64,000 nt of DNA from positions 372,001-436,000 of the forward strand of contig RCTD01000034.1 in NCBI GenBank assembly GCA_014898415.1, given 5' to 3'. Every line of letters starts with the position of its first letter. The stretch's first letter is position 1. The DNA comes from Stromatinia cepivora. Lineage: Eukaryota; Ascomycota; Leotiomycetes; Helotiales; Sclerotiniaceae. The position numbers and the translations under genes were made by a program. The notes under the pieces are model-generated. The model was not told the DNA's origin and did not search any database. It saw only the letters and a list, made by a program, of their open reading frames with translations. Shown piece by piece: positions 11,159 to 23,187 of this stretch.

Positions 11159-12783
11159 ATTTATTATGATGACTAGCGAACATTCAAATTGCGTTTAAAA
11201 AATTTACACGGTTTAGGACATTGTTATGAAATACATAGCGAAAGTGTGGAGAAATGGTGGTTGGGGCGGAGGAGTTTTGGTCAAACCTATAAATGCAAAG
11301 AATTGCCTGATGAGGAAACTTCCTATTATGACTGACACGGTTTGGATGAGTGCACATAAAGTTTGATCTGATCTGAATGCTTAAGATGACATGAAAGTAT
11401 TTCTCATGAAGAGAACAAACAGGCCGAAGTTTTCATCCTAATTAAGCGCTTTTATCGGGTTCAAATATTTTACCCGCTAACTATCCATTTGGCCGTTGGT
11501 CCTCCTTAAATCAAGCTCAATGATTGGCAATGTGAATAACACTTGGTGGAATGTATAAGCCACCTACGAAACGCGGCCTAGGTATTTTCCTTAAATAGTA
11601 ATAATACGAGTTCACACTCGTAAGTTAGATGTGCTTTGAAAGTGGTGTTGTGGTTGTGGTTGTGGTTGTGATTGTGGTTTTAGTAGGTTAGATTTATATA
11701 TATATATATATCTAGGTAGGTAGTTATATATGCTTAAATCGAACTGAACAGGCGCGAGAGATTGTGTTGGAGGTTTATGGTGATTTGTGATTTGGAATTT
11801 GTGATTTGGAATTTGTGATTTGTAATTTGTAATTTGTAAATTAATTATAGGAGTGGGAGAAGATTCGTGGTAGTAAGTATATTGTTTGGGGTTGATTGGG
11901 TTTGCTTCGGCTATCCACTTTACGGGGTATGTGTATGGGTATTATGATGTATAGAGCATGGTTTGTGTGAAATACGGAGTAGGTGTTCTTTAAAGTAGTA
12001 GGTAGGTAGTTTGGGGCTATATGGATGGTTTAGAGGGTACTGATGATGATGATGAAACAAACATATTGTATTTCAGTAGAATTGTGAAGATTGTACTCGA
12101 ATAGGTAGTAGGTAGTAGGTAGTAATACTTTGGATCTGTTGGATGATGGGGGTTTTGATAGAGTTATCTAGTAATCATTAAGCCAACAGCAACTCCATTT
12201 ACATACGGATTACTTACTAGGTATCTTTATTACCTGTTTTTTTTTTTTGAATCTGCAGGTACAGAGTACAGTCAAGGTATTATCAAGTTCTTATGGACCC
12301 GTTCGACCAGTAGAAATAGCTTCCCAAAAGGACGGAATAGTAGCTTGAGCAATTCATTTAAATTCTTTTGGGCAGTGCTGTAGATGACGTTATCCACAAG
12401 CGAATGGGACAAAATATTAATTCGAGGGGCAAAATCCAAGCTAAAAGGCTCCGCAATCCACCAAATTATTTTCCCCCTGGTGAATTAAATGCCCTTAAAT
12501 CATAACATCGTTGGTTGTGTACGCAGTACTAATATCACCAGGACAATCCTTCCTTTCCTTCTCACCATCAAACATTCTTGTTTCTTGTCATTCTTCTAAA
12601 ATTGTTCATTGATCCTCTTGAATTCTATACTTTATAATTAATTGATTTAAAGCAATACTCGTTCAAAAACAATATTCTTTCTACAACTGAACAAGTGCAA
12701 CTCGAAATTCATCCACAATCTCTAAACCTCCTTGATTTTAAAGAGATCTACAATCTCCAAAAAGAAATCGAAATATCATACAG
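11159..12783. repeat. spacer rich in microsatellites downstream of fba1
   Basis: No gene seen. The block is a patchwork of simple repeats: TGTGGT-type repeats near 11645-11680, a TA run at about 11695-11711, GTGATTTGGAATTT-like tandem copies at 11780-11840, and repeated AGGTAGGTAGT motifs at 11712-11722, 11998-12010 and 12100-12125. The last 250 bases are the promoter and an A-rich leader of the next gene. Confidence 0.7.
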
Positions 12784-14053
12784 ATGTCTTCAAACGAGGC
12801 TGAAGGAGCAGGAGTTTCCGCGCAAAATAAAGGATCTTGGAGTGCTTTTCTTAAGTCGATCGCTTCATTCAATGGAGATTTATCTTCGTTGACAGCTCCA
12901 CCGTTCATTCTATCATCGACATCATTGACTGAATTCTCTTCATATTGGGCAGAACATCCTAATCTATTCGTCGCACCTGCCGCAGAGAAGGATCCACAAA
13001 AACGAGCACTTTTGGTCTTGAAATGGTTCTTGAGTACATTGAAACAACAATATGCGAGTCGAAGTGATAAATATGGAAATGAGAAGAAACCTTTGAACCC
13101 TTTCTTAGGAGAGTTGTTTCTTGGAAAGTGGGAGGATTCTTGTGGAACTACTGAGCTTATTTCTGAGCAGGTCAGGTATGTTTTCTTCTACATATGAAGA
13201 ACGTGCCATTTCTAATGTTGCCTGTAGCCATCATCCACCTGTTACCGCATATCAAATTTCCAACAAGAAACATGGCGTATATTTACAAGGATACAATGCT
13301 CAAAAGGCTTCATTTTCTCGAACCATCAACGTTAAACAAATCGGACATGCACTTTTGAGTATTCCTGCTTACAACGAAACCTATCTCATTACTCTTCCAA
13401 ACCTCCACATTGAAGGTTTAATCTTTGGCTCCCCATTCGTCGAGCTCGAAGCCAAATCTTACATTACAAGTAGTTCAGGATTTACGGCCAAGATTGATTA
13501 TAGCGGCAAAGGATGGTTATCTGGCAAGAAGAATAGTTTCACCGCTACATTATATCCCACTGGCAAAGAAAAGGAAACTTTATATACCGTAACCGGACAA
13601 TGGACCAAACAATTCGAGATCAGGGAAGGTGGAAAGAAGAGTGACCTGATAGATACTTATGATGCAGATGCAGCACCTACCACTCCACTCATAGTTGCAC
13701 CAATCGAGGAACAAGATCCATTGGAGTCGCGGCGTGCTTGGTCTAAGGTCGCAGCTGGTATCGCAGCCGGTGATATGGATGCAACCAGTAACGAGAAGAC
13801 TAAAATCGAAGTTTTTCAACGAGAACTTAGAATAAAGGAAAAGAATGAGGGAAGAACGTGGGAGAGAAGATATTTCACCAAGATGGAAAGTTGTCCAATC
13901 TTACAAAAATTGGCTCCATGTATCCAATTATCAGCAGATGAGGATAAAACTAGTGGAATTTGGAGATTTGATGAGACCAAGGCTTCCAAACATGTCAAAT
14001 CGGAACAAACTTTACAACCTCAACAAATAAATGTACAAGTTCCGGTTGCTTGA
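12784..14053 (+). CDS. kes1: oxysterol-binding protein, short Kes1/Osh4 type
   Basis: Two exons, 12784-13175 and 13228-14053, give 405 residues. The protein carries sterol and PI4P between membranes. The family fingerprint EQVSHHPP spans the splice junction at about residues 128-135 (Ser codon split AG/C), which fixes the 52-nt intron. [12 protein letters not shown] and the later basic segment are also typical of the ORD fold. There is no PH, ankyrin or FFAT-like region before it, so this is a stand-alone ORD protein like yeast Kes1/Osh4 (434 residues). The ATG at 12784 is followed directly by a short acidic leader. A long UTR-like leader and a 1.6-kb repeat-rich spacer precede it. Confidence 0.94.
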
Positions 14054-15150
14054 TTGCAAATTACGATAGAAGGGGTGTATGATGAGCGAGGCGGTGCTTA
14101 AACTATTCTCGCGCACTTCAAGAAATGATGACGAGGTGAATAATGGCGTAATTAAGGATTGGATTGATGGTGGAATGAATATCTCGAATTGAGAATTGGT
14201 AGCTGTGTGGATGCGGTCTTTTTTGGATGGAGGGAAGTGGTGGTTATTGTGCTCTTGCTCATTATAAATTCATGGGTGGAAGGATGGATCCTTTTATACT
14301 ACTAAGACTACTTACTAGGTAACGAAACGAGCCTTTTTATTGAGTTTCACGTAGATGAGATGAGATGAAATGAGATGTTAGGACAGCAATGAAAATCGCA
14401 GAGTAAATACATACATGAAATTCAATTCAATTGTTGGTGTTGGTGTTGGTGATGTGATGTAATGCAATGCAATGGATATGAGGTTGATATAAGGGCTACG
14501 TGCCTATGATGGGACGTAGATGAGCTTCGATGTTGGCCAGTGCCATGTTTGAGTCCTCTGGTATTGTGGCTAATTCGATTATCGATTCTTTGGTTCTTTG
14601 AATAACTTTAGGGAGTATCTCGAGGAAATTTAGATAGAGTCTTTTTGTCTTAATCGAAGTTGGGGGATATGTGTGGCAGTGAATCAATGAATCGGCATTA
14701 ATTCTTACCCGTAAACCATATCTACCGCCTCACTAGGTCATCCAGTCAAGGTCTCATCTGCAAGCCTTGAATCGCTATCTCCGTTCAGTAATTCCTTCAC
14801 TTCGAGATCAGTGGCAGAGATATTGATCTAGCCACGTGGTTCCATGGTGTGGGAGTCTTATTTAAACCATACAGCAGGCCCTCTTAATATTTACATCATA
14901 TGAACTAAGTGGTGTAATTAGCTTGTCTGATAGTTCAGATTGTAATCAGACAAGAGGGTTTTGGTTTTTGATTTTTGTCCGGAAGATTGAGAGTATTTAA
15001 GTGATTGAGGTGATTTGAGAGACTAGAATTGTTGAGAGCTTATAGTAATTTGAGAGATTGGAAGCTCTCAAGCATTGAAATGAAAGTTTTTCATTTCTGC
15101 TGAAGAGGAGAATGAACTCTGATCTAGGCTGCACAGAAATAACCCGCAAT

Positions 15151-15561
15151 CCACAGGTACCTGTAGATAATCCGCCCTATAGATTATCTATTAGAGCTAT
15201 TATCTGTTCTATAAATTATCCATTGAGATTTTAAAATAATTCGTTTTGTGTAAATTATCCATAGATTATTTATAGATATCTATCAACCTATAAATAGATG
15301 GGTTATCCATAGATTAATAAATATCTACAAATAATTTTTAGATAATTTATATAATTTATGGAAATATTTAAAATTAATGTAAAAATTATAAATCTAAATA
15401 AATATCTATAAATTATTTATAGATAATTCATCAACCCATGAATAAATGGATTATCTATAAGTTAATGAATATTTATAGATAATTTATAGATATCTGTTTA
15501 GATTCTTCAATTATCTATTTCGTTAATAGATTATCCCCAGTCCAGCATATTTTCCACAGGT
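15151..15561. mobile_element. possible MITE-like AT-rich element
   Basis: An extremely AT-rich block of about 380 bp is built from many copies of ATTTATAGATAAT and its complement. Its ends are imperfect inverted repeats: CTGTAGATAATC at 15161-15172 and GATTATCCCCAG at 15529-15540, which match at 10 of 12 positions when one is reversed. Just outside, the 8-mer CCACAGGT occurs in direct orientation at 15151-15158 and 15554-15561, like a target-site duplication although not immediately adjacent to the inverted ends. No coding capacity. A foldback element or a simple AT satellite are the alternatives. Confidence 0.4.
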
Positions 15562-16363
15562 CCAAGCTTTATACATATTCCAATGTTGCTCTGGGCCAGA
15601 TGTTTTTGAGTCCTTGGCAATGTACATTTCAAAAGCGAACATTTCGACAGGTTAACATGCCTTTGATTCTTCTCGGCCTAGGGCCTTGAATTTCTTCAAG
15701 TGCTTCCTTAACTGGATGAAAGACACCTCCACTAAATTTCGATTTTGGTGAAAAGATATTTTATACCCAAGTGATTCTATATCACTCTTAGAAACTATGT
15801 CAGGATCTTGGATTGGATGTTGCGATTGGCATCAGCTTTCAAAAGTGATAGGATCACTCTCTTTCAGTTTCTTGATGAGAGTTATTCCTCAGGGGCTAGG
15901 TAAAGGACTGTTACCATGATTGTTCTGGTGGTTGATAGATAGCAAGTTGTCTTTACTCTAGTGGCACTTTCGTCAGGTGAGTTTGCTACGTTGAGCGGAG
16001 GGGAGCAGGAAGGTTGACCAGTCATTTCCGCCAGATTGATATTGACAAAGCGATTTAAAGGTCCGCTCAACAGATTCTGATCGACCCATGAAGTCGTATG
16101 ACTCGTATCTAGCAACTTGAATGGATGTGACAGTTTGGCTTGCCACCTTTAGAAAAGCTAGCGACGTCATATAGATCCCTTGAGGTTTGAACAACATTAT
16201 ACCCATCATCAAGGAGATGCGTTGCATTATTTTTGATTGTTACGTCGCTAACATCTTTCCATTTCATTTTTGAATCAATATTGTCTTGCTTCGGAAGATA
16301 CATATAACTTGAAGCATCTCACCCACTAACATCGGAACGGAACGTTTCCCATAGTTTTCTAAG

Positions 16364-16377
16364 CCCCCCCCCCCCCC
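16364..16377. repeat. poly-C run of 14
   Basis: Fourteen consecutive C on the plus strand, inside the decayed minus-strand frames, where it reads as a run of Gly codons. Unusual in this AT-rich surrounding. Confidence 0.9.
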
Positions 16378-17655
16378 GAATCTTTTCCTAGTCCGACGAA
16401 CGCACTTCACTAGCAGATTCGGCAATTCCATCTTGTTTGCGCACCACTTGTTCAATTCTGCAGATCCTAATGTTGGAGTAGCGAAAAGAATGACAACAAT
16501 CGCGAGTCTTTTGAAAGCTTCACTTTCTTCATCATCACTAGATAGCAGAGCTCCGAAAACTATACTCCCATACCCTGGCTAATCAACAGGGTTGCTTTGT
16601 GAGAGAAGCCGCTTATTCTGAATGTGTTTTGTGGAAGTATTCAGGTGTTACAATATACGGGACTTCTGGGGTATCATGCTCCTGGAGTATCGTGGAACGG
16701 AGATTATCTCTTATCACATTGCTTGGGCGGTAACAGAGCCATTTCGACGATTGATATGATGGCGTTGAGGGGACCAATGATCTTTCAACAGAGTGATCGT
16801 AATTAGCACAGAAACTGGCCTGCGGTGCATATATAGAGGGAAAAACATATGTTCCAATAAGGCTCTTCAATGATCTCACTTATCCGCTTGAAGACGTGGT
16901 TCGATTCTATGCGATGGGATTGACTTTTTCGAAGAGATATCTCCATTACCATATACGAGTAAGCTTCTCATAGAACCTACATGTGCTGACCGAACTGGAA
17001 TACAATACAGAAAAGACAGGCGTAACGGCGGGCCATCAAGTCGAAAAAGTAAAGAATAAATATGTAAGATTACAAAGCATATCCACATCTTCGGACACTT
17101 AATCTTACTTATTCACAAACGATAGATATACTTAACTTATACTACTAGCCTCGCCACAACACCATCTAGATTATCCGGCTCACTCCTCTTCCCACGCCAT
17201 TTACTGACAGTAACGATTAGAAAATTTGCGATACAAGAAGCGAGTCTCATTCCTGAATTTTGCCTTCGTGAAAATTGCGGTGGTAGGTGGGTCTTCTTTC
17301 TCAAGCTTTTGATGTATGTCACAACTAGCGAGTTGATTCGATTCAAGAAATTTACTGAACAAGTGACCGCATTGTAGATCTTGGAATGCATTCGGGCTTA
17401 GATTGGGCTATAGAGGTAATGCCTTAAATATTCATGGATGCATAGAAATGAGAAAAAAAGACTACATCGAGGCATGCTTGAAACGGAGACTTCCGTTGTT
17501 TGCCCATCCATAGATTGAAAATCGGAGGAGATTCAAGGTATTGAAGGACATGCTTTAAATTAGATATCATTTTGGAAGAACACCCATGCGACCTTTCAAT
17601 GCGCCGAGAAAATTTATACATCGAGATATAGACATTGTATGAGTACAATTCATAC

Positions 17656-19062
17656 TCAGCCAGCAGCGATCTCCTCTTCCTGGTCTTCCCATTCTCCTTT
17701 TTCCTCCATCTCCTCATTCAGCTCCATTTCTCCATCCCCTTCCAGACCTTCACTATCCCATTCATCTACATCCATCTCATCATCTTCGTCATCATCCTCG
17801 CCACCCTTCTTGTTACCAGCCTTTGCCTTCTTCTTTCTTTCAACATTCTCTTTCTGTATCTTCTTGCGTAGTGCCTTTTCTTGCCTTCTCTTCTCCCAGA
17901 CTTTGTCCATTTCTTTGACTTCTTCCTTTGATTTATGAATATATTCGTGCCACATAATCTTTCCGTCACATACACCTTCTTCGACCTTTGTCATTCTTAA
18001 CTTCATCCTTGGTCCCAGTTCCACCAATTTGATAGCCCGTTTTTCAGCACCACTTTTGACGCCCTTGGCTTGTCCATCACGACTCTTTTCCTTTTGGCGT
18101 TTATTGAGTATCTTGCGGGTGCGTGTCTCAACTACCTCAACCTCCGCATCAGTGTCAACCTCACTTCCACTTGTAGCATCTGTCATATATCCAGCACCGT
18201 CTTCTCCAACCATATAGTCGGCAATATCTTCCAACTTTCCAAGATTTGGTAAACCTTTCCTTGGGTTTTTCGATTGTAGATATTTCTCGGCAGCGTTCAA
18301 TCGTCGTAATGGTCTTGAAAGGCCTATTCGCTTAGTTGTGATTGCATAGTGACGAAGGTTGATGGTGTAGGTGCCATCATCTTCACCTTTAGTAGGTTCT
18401 CGATTGAGAAGCATAACTCTGCGAATGGATGTTAAAGGTGTAATATTAGGAGAGATTGGTGGGAAAAGAGATTGAAAGATGGTGGTTGTGAGCGATTCGA
18501 GGTGTTTGGGTATCTTTTTTTCGGAACTCGATTCTGATGCAGGAGATATGAAATTATTCATAACGAGCTAAATTGATCAGTTATAGGTCCAGATGATTGA
18601 TGCATGAGGTTGTAAACGTACCAATGGAGGAGTAGTATATTCTTTTCCACCACCCTTAGGATGTTTTAATGCCTTTCTCACATCCTTACATAAAGAATAC
18701 TTCTCTACATTAAAATGTAATGTTGGACCTCTTGGTGTAAGAGCAAGTCGCATGTTTGTATTTCCAGCCTCTGACCTTGAGAACAACATGAGATGACTGA
18801 CACCCAAAGGACCTGCCATTGTAAGATAATCTCTCAATCTATTTGCTCTTCTCTCCTTCAATCTCGATGCCGTATCTGGTTCCATCATTCGTCGAACATC
18901 CCTCACCAATTGACTAACACTTGGTCCAACTTCTCCAGCTCCAGCTCGAATTACCATGCTTTTCGGGGATCGTAAAGCCTGATTAGCAGGAGCTGACTTT
19001 GCTCCAGCTGGTCCATTGTTGGCACCGACATGAGTGCGCTTTTTAGTTCGTCTTCTTGCCAT
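17656..19062 (-). CDS. ssf1: ribosome biogenesis protein Ssf1 (Peter Pan, Brix domain)
   Basis: Two exons on the minus strand, 19062-18622 and 18567-17656; intron 54 nt (18568-18621) with a GTACGT donor and TTTAG acceptor, phase 0. The product has 450 residues. It begins MARRRTKKRTHV, the conserved basic start of the Ssf1/PPAN family, and continues with a Brix domain (DVRRMMEPDTASRLKERR, NRLRDYLTMAGPLGVSHL, then IRRVMLLNRE after the intron). It ends in a lysine-rich stretch and an Asp/Glu-rich tail. The protein binds 27S pre-rRNA in the nucleolus during 60S assembly. It stands head to head with rrp3. Confidence 0.95.
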
Positions 19063-19342
19063 TTTTGAGTTTTGGATTGTATGATGTTATTTCTGTAGGA
19101 CTTAATATTTTCTTAAAGGTAGAAACTTTTTTGCGCGGCCAATCAGATAAGCGGATCCGATAAGCTGATAAAAAATTATTTTCTCTAGAACTTAACTAAC
19201 CGGCCTTCCTTCCTAGCTCTTCACACTCAGTAACACACCACATAATCAAAAATATTGCACCTATATTGAAATCACTTATTAAATAAAGGATTTGAGTTAA
19301 TATACGCTTAAAGGCTTGGATCTACATTGAAAAGATAGAATC
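19063..19342. promoter_or_regulatory. bidirectional promoter of ssf1 and rrp3
   Basis: Only 280 bases separate the two start codons. A CCAAT box lies at 19139-19143. GATAAG follows at 19146-19151 and again at 19159-19164, with a further GATA at 19167-19170, all within 32 bp near the ssf1 side. Such clusters could bind the CCAAT complex and GATA factors. The sites are seen in the sequence; their use is inferred. Confidence 0.6.
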
Positions 19343-20839
19343 ATGTCTTCCGTGAAGCGGAGGAAGACCGAGAAAGATGCATCTTCGGGCATGAAATCGA
19401 AGCAAGCAAAGGAGTCAAAAGAAGCCTCCCCATTACCTTCCCCGGAGCCAATTGAGGAGAATCGGAACAATGAAGTAGAGGACGAGACTGAGGAAGAAGA
19501 GGTCGCAAAGTCATTCAAAGATTTAGTTTGTAATTACCTTTCTATCGCAAAAATGCTCTACTGACATTTCCAGGGTATCGTCGATTCACTATGCGAAGCA
19601 TGCGACACCTTGGGATACAAAGCTCCGACTCCTATTCAGAGGGAATCCATACCACTCGCACTTCAAGGAAGAGATTTGATCGGCTTGGCAGAAACAGGAA
19701 GTGGAAAAACAGCTGCATTCGCTCTGCCGATTCTTCAATCTCTACTTAATAAACCACAACCTCTCTTTGGATTGGTATTAGCACCAACTCGTGAACTTGC
19801 ATATCAAATTTCTCAGTCATTCGAGGCTCTTGGATCTGTTATCAGAGTAAAATGTGCGGTCATAGTAGGAGGAATGGATATGGTTCCACAGGCAATCGCT
19901 TTGGGTAAAAAACCTCATATTGTAGTCGCCACTCCTGGTCGTCTTCTTGATCATCTGGAAAATACGAAAGGCTTTTCATTGCGATCACTGAAATATCTAG
20001 TTATGGACGAAGCCGACAGATTACTTGACCTCGATTTCGGACCTATTCTCGATAAAATCCTCAAAGTTCTACCTCGAGAGCGCCGAACATATCTCTTTTC
20101 CGCAACTATCAGCTCCAAAGTCGAAAGTCTTCAGCGAGCAAGTTTGAAAGATCCACTCCGAGTAAGCATCAGCAGCAACAAATACCAGACTGTCTCGACT
20201 CTTATTCAAAACTACATATTCATACCATTAGTTCACAAGGATACATACTTGATTTACCTCTTGAATGAGTTCGCAGGACAGTCCGCCATTATCTTTACAC
20301 GGACAGTCAACGAGACACAGAGAATAGCGATTCTGTTACGAACCCTTGGATTTGGGGCCATTCCGCTACATGGACAACTCTCACAATCTTCTCGCTTGGG
20401 TGCTTTGAATAAGTTCCGTGCAGGTTCAAGAGAAATCCTTGTTGCAACCGATGTTGCTGCTCGTGGTTTGGATATTCCTTCAGTTGACGTTGTATTGAAC
20501 TATGACATGCCACAGGACAGTAAAACATACATTCATAGAGTTGGACGAACTGCTCGTGCAGGAAAATCCGGACATGCAATTAGTTTTGTCACGCAATATG
20601 ATGTAGAAATTTGGATGCGGATTGAGGCTGCATTAGGAAAGAAGCAGGAAGAATACCAAACTGTGAAGGATGAAGTCATGGTATTTAAGCCTAGAGTGGA
20701 AGAAGCTCAGAGGCACGCTAGGAATGAGATGAAGAATTTGCACGAAGATAGAGGCAAGAAGGGTGCAGTGTTGAAAGGGAGAAGACCTGCAAATGGTGCT
20801 AAAAGAGGTCGTGATGAAATGGATAGAGAGGAAGGTTAA
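19343..20839 (+). CDS. rrp3: ATP-dependent rRNA helicase Rrp3 (DDX47)
   Basis: Two exons, 19343-19525 and 19574-20839; 48-nt intron, phase 0; 482 residues. Rrp3 is a nucleolar DEAD-box helicase for 18S rRNA processing. Exon 1 encodes a Lys/Glu-rich leader. The helicase motifs appear in order: Q motif GYKAPTPIQ, motif I AETGSGKT (residues 100-107), PTRELA, TPGR, DEAD (206-209), SAT (237-239), [10 protein letters not shown] and [10 protein letters not shown] (382-391). The C-terminus is basic ([18 protein letters not shown]). All catalytic residues are intact. The helicase core reads like Rrp3 of Botrytis/Sclerotinia as I remember it, which is the main support for the taxonomic guess. Confidence 0.97.
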
Positions 20840-21112
20840 CCAGGCACATATTTGTGACTGTGGGAAAGTAAAGAGTTCAATACCCAATAATATAATATCT
20901 CGATGTATTTGCAGATTCCTGATTTTCTTTGAGTGTTGTCTGCTGTCCGTTGTGTCTATTGTTAATATGCATGAAGCCCTGGTGAGCACCTCGGTGGTGG
21001 TTTATGCCGAGCCGAGACCGCCAAAAATCTGGGGTAGCGGGGCAATGATAATAACAAACATCACTCACAAGATTCAGCTCTGATCACTCTCCATTGTACA
21101 TAGATTCTCATT

Positions 21113-22666
21113 ATGACCACCTTACTTTGTTCGAGGTCGCTCATTGGAGCTTCCCGTACATTCTCGCATTCCAATGGTTTCACTCCAGTGATCAGGCATA
21201 TGAGGCGCAGAGGAACAGCGGATACTTCTCCAAATGATATGGAACTCCCCCTGAAGGGGTATAAAGTACTGGATATGACCCGAGTGCTTGCAGGCGTAAG
21301 TCAAAACTCTGGGGCTTCATGAGAGCTTTCTGATAATTTTAAAGCCATACTGCACGCAAATATTAGGAGATCTTGGGTATGGTTTGCTATTCCTCGGGCC
21401 GTCATTCATACTCACGGATCTAGTGCAGAAGTGATAAAAGTCGAGCATCCTACAAAGGGCGATGACACCAGACATTGGGGACCTCCTTATGCAAAATACT
21501 TGGATGGCTCGGGGAAGGAAGGGCCCGGAGAAAGTGCATATTTCTTTGCTGTAGCTTGGCCTCATACTCCAATCTATCGCAAGCTTTACGGCTCACTAAT
21601 AATCAGGTAAATCGAAACAAAAAATCACTAGGACTGTCCTTCAAACATCCATCGGCAGTTAAAATCCTTCATAAACTCGCTGCAGAAAGTGACATTCTCG
21701 TTGAGAACTATTTACCGGGCTCACTGAAGAAATATGGGATGGACTACGAAACTCTACGAGAGATAAATCCGCGACTAATATACGCTTCAATTACCGGCTA
21801 TGGCCAAACAGGTCCATATAGAAACCGAGCCGGGTACGATGTTATGGTAGAAGCCGAAATGGGGTTGATGCACATCACGGGAAGTAGAGATGGTCCACCA
21901 GTGAAAGTAGGGGTTGCCGTAACGGATTTGACGACCGGCTTGTATACTAGTAATAGTATTATGGCTGCTTTGTTGGCAAGAGGAAGGACAGGAAGAGGAC
22001 AGCACATTGATGTTTCTCTATCAGATTGTCAAGTTGCTACATTGTCGAATCTGGCGAGTTCCTGTTTGATAAGCGGGGAGAAGGATGAAGGTAGATGGGG
22101 AACTGCTCATCGTAAGTATTTTCTGATCTTTTTGAAAGCTCTTTCTGACAATAGTGCTAGCATCTATTGTACCATATCGTTCATATAAGACAAAAGACGG
22201 GGATATCTTATTTGGCGGAGGAAATGATAGATTATTCGGAGTTCTATGCGATGGGCTTGGACGCTCAGAATGGAAAGAGGATCCAAGATTTGTCGCTAAC
22301 ACAGCAAGAGTTGCCCACCGAGCAGAGCTAGACAGCTCTATAGAGAAGATCACGCAAGACAAAACCACTAAAGAGTGGCTAGATATTTTTGAGGGATCCG
22401 GACTACCCTATGCGGCCATCAATGACATCCAAGGAACGTTGAATCATGAGCACGTGTTGGCAAGGGATATGGTTAAGGAGATGAATCACGAATATTGCGG
22501 TCCCATCAAGATGGTCAACACTCCAGTGAAATATAGCGAAAGCAAGCCAAGTATACGAACAGTACCCCCTATGCTAGGACAACATACGGATGAAATTCTT
22601 AGGGATGTTCTGGGTATGAATGAATCTGATATTCAAGCATTGAAGGACGAAGGCGCGGTGAGATAG
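21113..22666 (+). CDS. family III CoA-transferase, SUGCT-like, probably mitochondrial
   Basis: Five exons: 21113-21295, 21345-21376, 21424-21550, 21607-22111 and 22161-22666; four introns of 47-56 nt; 450 residues. Family III (CaiB/BaiF) enzymes move CoA between carboxylic acids. The human relative SUGCT uses succinyl-CoA and glutarate. The N-terminus (CSRSLIGASRTFSHS..) resembles a mitochondrial presequence. Motifs: LDMTRVLAGPYCTQILGDLG spanning introns 1 and 2, AEVIKVEHP, DILVENYLPGSLKKYG, RLIYASITGYGQTGPY, then AGYDVMVEAEMG with the catalytic Asp, and TAHPSIVPYRSYKTKDG across intron 4. The 32-nt second exon was found because it completes the PYCTQILGDLG motif. The exact acyl substrate is not shown by the sequence. 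Confidence 0.92.
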
Positions 22667-23187
22667 AATTATATAGACATCTTAGATATTGAATACCATA
22701 AATATTCCTCATGAACATCTTTGGGCTCCCCCTCAAGCACAACGCGCAAAGCATTAGGCTAAATTGGAAGGAGTGCCAATTTTATCACATCACATGACCT
22801 TTGAACATGTGATTGCCAGTTTATTCATCACCAGACCACTTTTTGTACTCTCATAACTGCATCTACAAGTACTTTGAAGAGCATCAACTTCTACAATTCC
22901 GACAGGCTGAAGCTGTATGTCAAGGAGTTCAGTCCTAATTATATTCTTTGCTGGGATCTATCAGCACGCGTGCCGACACGTCAATACATCAATTATATCT
23001 GGCTCTTGCCATAAGGTTAACAAGGCTTTCAATTATTCAATTGACTTCGGTCAATCAATAAATTACTCTTCTAATCCTGCTCATCAATTATAGATATCTA
23101 TCACGCTTGTCGCGACCCAGCAGCTTTGTTAATTCCCGCCGGCGCAAATATCATTGCCTTGGCCGAATACCATCAACCACGACAGAC
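22667..23187 (+). promoter_or_regulatory. spacer and promoter of the PHD-finger gene
   Basis: These 520 bases hold the 3' end of the CoA-transferase transcript and the promoter of the next gene. No coding signal. An ATCAATTAT-type repeat with CAATCAATAAATTA is seen near 22985-23090. Confidence 0.4.

Larger units (their letters stand above)
14054..17655. other. 3.6-kb gene-poor block with decayed coding-like frames
   Basis: No intact gene. The left part holds short simple repeats (GATGAGATGAGATG near 14355-14375; ATGCAATGCAATGG near 14460-14475) and the AT-rich element listed separately. Between about 15,880 and 17,090 the minus strand carries a chain of open frames of 60-90 codons in changing phases with protein-like composition, plus a run of 14 C at 16364-16377. 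This looks like a gene decayed by stops and frameshifts, but I could not identify the family. Confidence 0.5.

Noticed and set aside
17635..17938. Ser/Phe-rich plus-strand frames
   Set aside because: They are the complement of the acidic and lysine-rich tail of ssf1.
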